A stretch of 64,000 nt of DNA from JAGGAG01 sp964638035 (GTDB taxonomy: Bacteria; Gemmatimonadota; Gemmatimonadetes; Gemmatimonadales; GWC2-71-9): positions 1 to 64,000 of the forward strand of contig CAZWXD010000008.1 in assembly GCA_964638035.1 (NCBI GenBank), in the 5' to 3' direction. Below the pieces are notes generated by a model that was not told where the DNA came from, did not search any database, and saw only the letters and a list, made by a program, of their open reading frames with translations. How positions within the stretch are numbered: position 1 is the first letter of the stretch; each line of letters begins with the position of its first letter. Positions 60,041 through 64,000 of this stretch are shown in pieces. A program made the translations under genes and the position numbers.

Positions 60041-60570
60041 TCCTCGAGGCTCGGGAAGGGGGGCACGCCCACCAGCCAGCAGCCGGCAAGCGCCCCATCG
60101 GGATCCAGCTCCACCAGGAGCTGGTCGGCGACGCGCACCACCCGCGCCACGCGCTGCTCACCCAGCCGCAGGTGATAGACGTTCTCCCCCGCGTTGGTCC
60201 GGATGGCGAGTGGCGCCTCGATCTCGAAGGACCACGTCGCGGCACTGGCACCGGCCAGTGCGAGCCTCGCACTCTCGGCCGAGGTGGGGAGCAGGAGCGT
60301 GCGCGAGGTGGTGACCTCGGGCCAGACGACGATGTCGAGTCCCGACACCGCGCCATTGGACACATCCAGCACGGCGATGGCGCCCTCGGCGTCGGTCAGC
60401 TCGACGGTGCCATCGAGCGACGAGGCACCCGGCGCCCGGAAGCTGCCCGAGAGGATGTCTGTTTCCGCGTCCCACCGCCACGCCAGGACGGGCAGGGATG
60501 TCACCGGCTCCACGACAAAGCGGGGCGCGCCACTCACCGTGTCAGGCGGCACATGGCGCTCCCAGCGCAT
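60037..60570 (-). CDS. Hypothetical protein in the repair operon
   Basis: 177 residues from ATG 60570 (an earlier in-frame ATG at 60585 is possible). No known family. Beta-rich: LAWRWDAETDILSGSFRAPG, GTVELTDAEGAIAVLDVSNG, ENVYHLRLGEQRVARVVRVA, LLVELDPDGALAGCWLVGVP. It overlaps aspartate aminotransferase by 29 bases upstream and NurA by 4 bases downstream (CTGA). Tight packing suggests it is co-translated with NurA and could be an accessory factor. Confidence 0.6.
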   Translation of the reverse strand: MRWERHVPPDTVSGAPRFVVEPVTSLPVLAWRWDAETDILSGSFRAPGASSLDGTVELTDAEGAIAVLDVSNGAVSGLDIVVWPEVTTSRTLLLPTSAESARLALAGASAATWSFEIEAPLAIRTNAGENVYHLRLGEQRVARVVRVADQLLVELDPDGALAGCWLVGVPPFPSLED

Positions 60571-61753
60571 GGATGACCCGCACAATCCGGTTCAGTGCCT
60601 CGTCCAGGTCGCGATCGGAGGTGGCGTAGCTCATGCGCACCCAGCGATCATCGCCGAACGCCGCGCCCGGCACGAGCGCCACGCCCTCGCGCTGCATGAG
60701 CTGGTCGCAGAAGCTGGTGCCGGTCACCTGGTCGCCCTCGCAGATCCCGTCCACCCGGAAGAAGAAGTAGAAGGCACCATGCGGCTCCACGAACTCCACG
60801 CCAGGCACCTCGGCGCGGAAGCGGGCCACCACCTGGTCGCGCCGGCGCCGGAAGGCAGCCACCATGCGGGTGACCTCCTGGTCCACCTTCTCGTCAGTGA
60901 ACGCCACCGCGGCGGCCCACTGCGCCGGGTGGTTGGCGCCCGTGGTGGTGTGCGACTGCAGCGCGGCCATCGCCCTGGCCACGTGCGGCGGCGCCAGGGC
61001 CGCCCCGATCCGCCACCCGGTCATGGCATACGCCTTGGACGCGCCATAGATGAGCACGGTTCGCTCCAGGAGTTCATCGGGCAGGTCGAGCACCGAGGCC
61101 GCCGGCCCCGGGCCGTAGTTGATGCGCCGGTAGATCTCGTCGGCGATGACCCACACCTGGTGCGCCGTGGCCCACTCGAGGATGGCCCGGAGCTCGGTGG
61201 CGGTGTAGACGGCACCGGTGGGGTTGCAGGGCGAGCAGAGCACCAGGCCCTTCACCGACCGGCTGTAGTTCGCATCGAGGTCCTTGACGCTCACCTTGAG
61301 GCCCCACTCCACGTCGCCCGGCACCATGACGGGCTCGGCCCGTGCAAGGTGGATGATCTGGGGATAGGACACCCAGGCCGGCGACGGCACCAGCACGCGC
61401 TGGCCCGGCCCGAAGAGGGTGAAGCAGGCATTGAAGAGCGATTGCTTGGAGCCGGAGCTCACCACGATGTGGTCGGCATTCACCGCCCGGCCACCCGACA
61501 TGAGCGAGAGGTTCCGGGCCATGGCCGCCCGAAGCTCGGGGATCCCGATGTTGGGCGGGTACCGCGTCATCCCGCGGTTGATCGCGTCCATCGCCGCCTG
61601 CCGCACCGGTGCCGGCGTGTCGAAGTCGGGCTCGCCGACGCTCAGGTCGAACACATCCTCGCCCGCGGCCTTGCGCCGCTTGCACTCGGCGGAAATCGCG
61701 ACCGTCTCGGAGGGCTTGACCTGGGCAAGGTTGGTGGAGAGCGGGTCGGGCAT
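60542..61753 (-). CDS. Aspartate aminotransferase, class I PLP enzyme
   Basis: 403 residues from ATG 61753. Marks: LSVGEPDFDTPAPVRQAAMD, RYPPNIGIPELRAAMARNLS, VVSSGSKQSLFNACFTLFGP, SPCNPTGAVYTATELRAILE, the PLP Lys in YGASKAYAMTGWRIGAAL and the carboxylate-binding Arg in WVRMSYATSD. This is the Igamma aspartate aminotransferase (or aspartate/prephenate aminotransferase) group. It heads the minus-strand run that continues into the repair genes, which may be only convenience of packing. Confidence 0.93.
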   Translation of the reverse strand: MPDPLSTNLAQVKPSETVAISAECKRRKAAGEDVFDLSVGEPDFDTPAPVRQAAMDAINRGMTRYPPNIGIPELRAAMARNLSLMSGGRAVNADHIVVSSGSKQSLFNACFTLFGPGQRVLVPSPAWVSYPQIIHLARAEPVMVPGDVEWGLKVSVKDLDANYSRSVKGLVLCSPCNPTGAVYTATELRAILEWATAHQVWVIADEIYRRINYGPGPAASVLDLPDELLERTVLIYGASKAYAMTGWRIGAALAPPHVARAMAALQSHTTTGANHPAQWAAAVAFTDEKVDQEVTRMVAAFRRRRDQVVARFRAEVPGVEFVEPHGAFYFFFRVDGICEGDQVTGTSFCDQLMQREGVALVPGAAFGDDRWVRMSYATSDRDLDEALNRIVRVIHALGAPCAA

Positions 61754-61913
61754 GGCGCACTCCGGCGTTGGGTGTGGCATGGCAGGGACGCGGAAGGTTC
61801 ACGACCTGCAGGGGCGATGTCAACGCCACGGCGCTTGGCTCCCGGCGACCCTGCCGCTACCTTGCGTCGCCGCATCGTTCCGTGTTGCCGCTATTTGAGA
61901 ATCGAGGACTGCT

Positions 61914-63124
61914 GTGTCGGAGCTCAGGGGAACCCTGCCCACCGTGGAGCGGGGGCACAACGTCGTCCTGGTCCTGCCGCCATCACCGGCGGCGGCGCGC
62001 CCGGTCATCGAAACCCTCATCAGTCGCCTGGGAAATGGGGTACGGGGCCTCCTGGTGGTGCCCCCGGCGGCCGTCGCCGAATGGGGACGATACGCCTACG
62101 CCGCGGGCGAGGGCCGGGGCCTCCGGATCGAGGCCGTCCTGTCTTCCTCGCGCGCGCTGCGTGAACTCCGGAGCGGCAGCCTCGACCTCCTCATTGCCCC
62201 GCCAGCCACAGTCCTCGAACTCATCGAACGTTCCGCCCTCAAGGCTGACCAGCTCGGCGTGCTCCTGCTGGCGCAGCCCGAGACGTGGGCGGAGCACCCC
62301 GTCCTGACGCCCCTGATGCAGGACCTCGCCGACACGGCCCAGCGCGTCATTGTCACCTCCGATGCCACGCAGGCCGAGGACCTCATCGAGCGGTACGCCC
62401 GGAAGGCGCTGCTCGGGGGCATGCAGGCGGGGCCGGCCAGCGGACCGGTGCGAACGGTGGCCACGCGCTGGGCCACGCGCGCGCAGGCCCTTGCCGACCT
62501 GTTCCAGCTCCTCGACCCCGTCACCGCCTCCATCTGGATTGCCGACGATACCGACCGGCCAGCCGTGGAGGCCGCCGTGCAGGTGGATGGGACCAACGTG
62601 CAGGTGGTGACGGGCGACATCCCCGCCGCGGACCTCGTGGTGGCGTGGGACCTGCCGTCCCCTGCCCGGCTCGCCGCGATGGTGGATGCCGGCGACACGG
62701 TCCTGCTCGTACCCCCGGGCACCGAGCGCTATGTCGATCATATCGCCACCGGGACGCGGCACCTCCGGCTGCCGGGCTTCATGGAGCAGCTCGCAGCGGA
62801 AACAGCGGAGGAGCGCGCGCAGATCCGCTCGGAACTGGAGTCTACCGACCTCTCCGGCGCGATACTGGCCCTCGCACCCCTTTTCGAGCGGCACGAGCCG
62901 GCGCGGGTGGCGGCGGGCCTGTACAACCTGTGGCGCCAGGGGGCCAGGGCGCCGGGGCACCAGGATGTCAGGGCGCCTGACCGTCAGGGCGCCAGGGCGT
63001 CGGGGCGCGAGGAGGAGTTGCAGGCAGGCCTGCTCGGTGAGGGTTCACCAGACGGGCCCACGGCGAAGATCTGGGTGTCGGTGGGAAAGCGCGAGGGCGT
63101 GACGCCCGCCGACCTCGTGGGCGC
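61914..63124 (+). CDS. Degenerate DEAD-box-like protein with DbpA-type RNA-binding start (partial)
   Basis: 404 codons from GTG 61914 to the gap. The order of parts copies a DEAD-box helicase: RGHNVVLVLPPSPAAARPVI (where motif I GxGKT should be), VLLLAQPETWAEHP (where DEAD should be), RVIVTSDATQAEDLIERYAR (near SAT), and DLVVAWDLPSPARLAAMVDA (near the YDLP...HRxGR region). All catalytic motifs are lost. The linker at about 343-365 is encoded by repeat locus C. The end KIWVSVGKREGVTPADLVGA matches the start of the DbpA C-terminal RNA-binding domain, cut off by Ns. It probably binds RNA without helicase activity. Confidence 0.7.
62940..63008. repeat. Degenerate 8-bp-period repeat inside a coding region, locus C
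   Basis: Variants of the GACGTCAG unit (GGATGTCA, GGGCGCCT, GACCGTCA, GGGCGCCA, GGGCGTCG) are read in frame as a polar Arg/Gly/Ala linker (QGARAPGHQDVRAPDRQGAR). It sits in the linker before the RNA-binding domain of the DEAD-like protein. Confidence 0.6.
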
Positions 63125-63224
63125 NNNNNNNNNNNNNNNNNNNNNNNNNNNNNNNNNNNNNNNNNNNNNNNNNNNNNNNNNNNNNNNNNNNNNNNNNNNN
63201 NNNNNNNNNNNNNNNNNNNNNNNN
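63125..63224. other. Assembly gap (100 N)
   Basis: Exactly 100 unknown bases, the usual placeholder for a scaffold gap of unknown real size. It removes the 3' end of the DEAD-like gene and the 3' end of the HU gene, which face each other across it. Confidence 0.99.
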
Positions 63225-63436
63225 GTCTTGCCGGTGCGGGGATTGCGCATGCTGCGGCCCGCACGTCGCCGAAGTTCGAAGGTCCCGAACCCGCTCACCT
63301 GCACCTTGCCCGTCTTCCGCAGCTCGGTGGCAATGACGCCATCGGTGGCAAAGAGGGCATCCACCACCTGCGCTGCCTTCTTCCGGGGCAGCGAGACCCT
63401 GGTCGCCAGGGCGACGACGAGTGCGTGCTTGTTCAC
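63225..63436 (-). CDS. hup: HU-family DNA-binding protein (3' end lost in gap)
   Basis: 70 codons from GTG 63436, cut by the gap. The HU dimer part is clear: LVVALATRVSLPRKKAAQVV, VQVSGFGTFELRRRAGRSMR then NPRTGK. The DNA-binding arm after RNPRTGK is missing from the sequence only because of the Ns. HU compacts DNA and supports recombination and replication. Confidence 0.93.
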
Positions 63437-63439
63437 AGC

Positions 63440-63456
63440 GCGACGTTAACCGTCGC
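63440..63456 (-). promoter_or_regulatory. Inverted repeat just upstream of HU
   Basis: GCGACG TTAAC CGTCGC, a 6-bp inverted repeat with a 5-base centre, starts 4 bases before the HU start codon. It could be an operator or an mRNA 5' hairpin controlling HU. The 110-base gap is shared with divergent tdk. Confidence 0.35.
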
Positions 63457-63546
63457 CTGGCCTCCGGGGCAAGCGTGCTGGCGGGAGCGGGTCCTCCTTT
63501 CCTACATTGGCTGGTCCAACCTGTTCCCCGCCCCGGAGCCGCCTGC

Positions 63547-64000
63547 ATGTACCACGGGTCCCAGCCCGGCTGGATCGAAGTCATCACCGGCGTGATGTTC
63601 AGCGGCAAGAGCGAGGAAGTCATCCGGCGGGTGCGGCGGGCCATCATTGCGCGGAAGCAGGTGCAGGTCTTCACCTCCCACCTCGACAGCCGCTACGGCG
63701 GCGCCTTCAGCGTGTCGAGCCATGACGGCACCGAGTTCGAGGCGGCGCCGGCGGACTCCTCGGAGGAGATCCTGCGGCTGGTGCGGCCCGGCACGGAGCT
63801 CGTCGCGATCGACGAGGCCCAGTTCCTGGACCACGGCATCGTCACCGTGGCCACCCTGCTCGCAGGTCGTGGCGTGCGGGTTATCGTGGCCGGCACCGAC
63901 ACCGACTTCCGGGGTGAGCCGTTCGGCGCCATGGGTGACCTCATGGCGGTGGCGGAGTCGGTCGACAAGCTCAACGCGATCTGCATGAAATGTGGCGGCG
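63547..64000 (+). CDS. tdk: Thymidine kinase, type II (5' part)
   Basis: 151 codons from ATG 63547 to the window end. The P-loop is VITGVMFSGKSEEVIRRVRR, Walker B-like ELVAIDEAQFLD, the lasso region AGTDTDFRGEPFGAMGDLMA, and the beginning of the zinc site ICMKCGG. It phosphorylates thymidine to dTMP in salvage. Together with deoA 31 kb away the cell can either salvage or degrade thymidine. The active-site Glu (IDEAQ) is present. The C-terminus is beyond the window. Confidence 0.95.
   Translation, partial: MYHGSQPGWIEVITGVMFSGKSEEVIRRVRRAIIARKQVQVFTSHLDSRYGGAFSVSSHDGTEFEAAPADSSEEILRLVRPGTELVAIDEAQFLDHGIVTVATLLAGRGVRVIVAGTDTDFRGEPFGAMGDLMAVAESVDKLNAICMKCGG

Overview
The window is very GC-rich bacterial DNA from a Gram-negative (diderm) organism. 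The evidence for a second membrane is lipobox lipoproteins, two predicted outer-membrane beta-barrels and a System I cytochrome c maturation operon. The gene style resembles Gemmatimonadota or a related soil/sediment phylum: large Ser/Thr kinases with TPR tails, an ECF sigma factor translationally coupled to one kinase, many TPR proteins and huge multiheme cytochromes. That placement is a judgement from protein style, not a database result. A run of exactly 100 N (63125-63224) shows that this is a scaffold. Genes are densely packed, and many neighbours overlap by 4 bases (ATGA/GTGA). No rRNA, tRNA, CRISPR array, phage gene or transposase was seen.

Layout. 1-7.9 kb: 5' end of uvrA (minus), then a coupled run of TPR protein, macro-like protein, transglutaminase-fold protein without its Cys, and an ABC ATPase with its permease. 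A lipoprotein and a small beta-barrel protein follow, closed by a strong terminator. 7.9-12.3 kb: a minus-strand cytochrome c maturation operon (zinc-ribbon/TPR protein, ccmE, ccmF, ccmH, CcmI-like protein). 12.4-20.7 kb: a divergent five-gene operon of two nine-heme lipoproteins, a 20-heme membrane-anchored cytochrome, a beta-barrel and a 16-heme cytochrome. This looks like an electron conduit across both membranes, and it sits beside its own heme-attachment genes. 20.8-28 kb: glpK and mtnA (minus), enoyl-CoA hydratase, and recF-dciA-gyrB-YbjN-like.

28-46.5 kb: two kinases (one with an ECF sigma factor), deoA, YtxH and GAF proteins, ligA, a V4R-like protein, an amidohydrolase, a TldD/PmbA pair with no HExxxH motif in either subunit, and a phosphoribosyltransferase. 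46.5-52.3 kb: acyl-CoA ligase, type II NADH dehydrogenase, a Trm112-like protein, and an overlapping PTPS-folE-SDR run that could make tetrahydrobiopterin. Upstream of that run is a probable structured RNA with its own promoter and terminator. 52.3-61.8 kb: a minus-strand repair cluster resembling the archaeal NurA-HerA-Mre11-Rad50 set, with a GNAT protein downstream and an aspartate aminotransferase upstream. 61.9-64 kb: a degenerate DEAD-box-like protein cut by the gap, a partial HU gene and the 5' part of tdk.

The most notable points are: the conduit operon beside a variant maturation system (CcmE with CxxxY instead of HxxxY); the bacterial NurA/HerA/Mre11/Rad50 cluster, whose NurA-like gene seems to need a CTG start; the candidate RNA at about 52.1-52.3 kb; and a dispersed 8-bp-period repeat (CTGACGTC) at four places, one of them inside a coding region.
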